From assembly GCA_016870425.1 (NCBI GenBank), contig VGBQ01000015.1:1-22072 (forward strand): DNA of 22,072 nt, given 5' to 3'. The translations under genes were made by a program, and so were the position numbers. The notes under the pieces were generated by a model. That model had not been told where the DNA came from and searched no databases. It was given only the letters and a program-made list of their open reading frames with translations. Source of the stretch: Actinomycetota bacterium. GTDB lineage: Bacteria; Actinomycetota; Actinomycetes; S36-B12. This document shows positions 21,937 to 22,072 of this stretch, piece after piece (position 1 is the first letter of the stretch; each line of letters begins with the position of its first letter).

Positions 21937-22072
21937 GTCGCCGCCCACTTGGCCGTGCGGCGCTGGAGGATGGCGATCAGCAGGAGGCTCGCGAGCAGCA
22001 GGCTGATGGTCCAGAGCACGATCGCGTAGGCGAGGTCCTGCTCCCCGGTGATCACGTTGCCCTGGAGGAGGA
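21933..22072 (-). CDS. ABC transporter permease, C-terminal part (PotB-like), cut by window end
   Basis: The minus strand at the right edge is open in one frame for about 45 residues before a TGA at 21933-21935. It begins LLQGNVITGEQDLAYAIVLW and continues with a hydrophobic final helix and a basic tail ending RRTAKWAAT. The placement, the NVITGEQDLAYA-like periplasmic segment and the coupling to the next permease identify the partner permease of a PotB-type pair. The N-terminal part and probably the solute-binding protein lie beyond the window. Confidence 0.85.
   Translation of the reverse strand, partial: LLQGNVITGEQDLAYAIVLWTISLLLASLLLIAILQRRTAKWAAT

Overview
The window is high-GC DNA whose gene content and gene order (dgt followed by dnaG, a c-di-AMP riboswitch in front of a RipA-like cell-wall hydrolase, GTGA/ATGA stop-start overlaps, a probable leaderless gene) point to an actinobacterium (Actinomycetota), probably an environmental one. 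I cannot name a genus from the sequence. Nearly all DNA is coding, and most genes are on the minus strand. I see no insertion sequence, CRISPR array or rRNA.

Layout. 1-535 is an accessory-looking edge: a probable C-terminally open gene fragment, an AT-rich patch, G-rich runs and tandem 11-bp repeats, ending at a tRNA-Met gene (536-610). 693-2707 holds two exported proteins on the plus strand, an allene-oxide-cyclase-barrel-like secreted protein and an NlpC/P60 hydrolase with a clear ydaO-type leader, closed by a strong hairpin that faces tRNA-Asn. 2866-6495 is the minus-strand replication and nucleotide cluster dgt, dnaG and a PH-like protein coupled to dnaG. 6611-9319 is ppdK. 9525-12297 holds a GNAT acetyltransferase and dusB, with ribBA diverging from dusB.

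12294-17510 is the most distinctive part: a tightly coupled operon of FGGY kinase, xylose-isomerase-like TIM barrel, two half-transketolases and a SorC-type regulator, headed by a perfect inverted repeat. This set matches the isomerase/kinase/transketolase route known for the branched pentose D-apiose (isomerise to apulose, phosphorylate, exchange a two-carbon unit to give dihydroxyacetone phosphate and xylulose 5-phosphate). The sugar is inferred from gene content only.

17511-18630 is a regulatory strip with a second copy of a 69-bp hairpin repeat (the first is at 6529-6597) and two divergent small-protein units: a Cys-rich mini-protein behind a CsoR-like palindrome, and an HU protein overlapping a zinc-ribbon protein. 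18627-22072 is a PotABC-like ABC importer operon (two permeases, the first cut by the window end, and an ATPase) that ends in a large metallophosphoesterase; no solute-binding protein is visible.

The main points for follow-up are the putative apiose operon and its operator, the hairpin repeat family, the degenerate GTP cyclohydrolase II half of RibBA, and the metal-type operators around the small Cys-rich genes.
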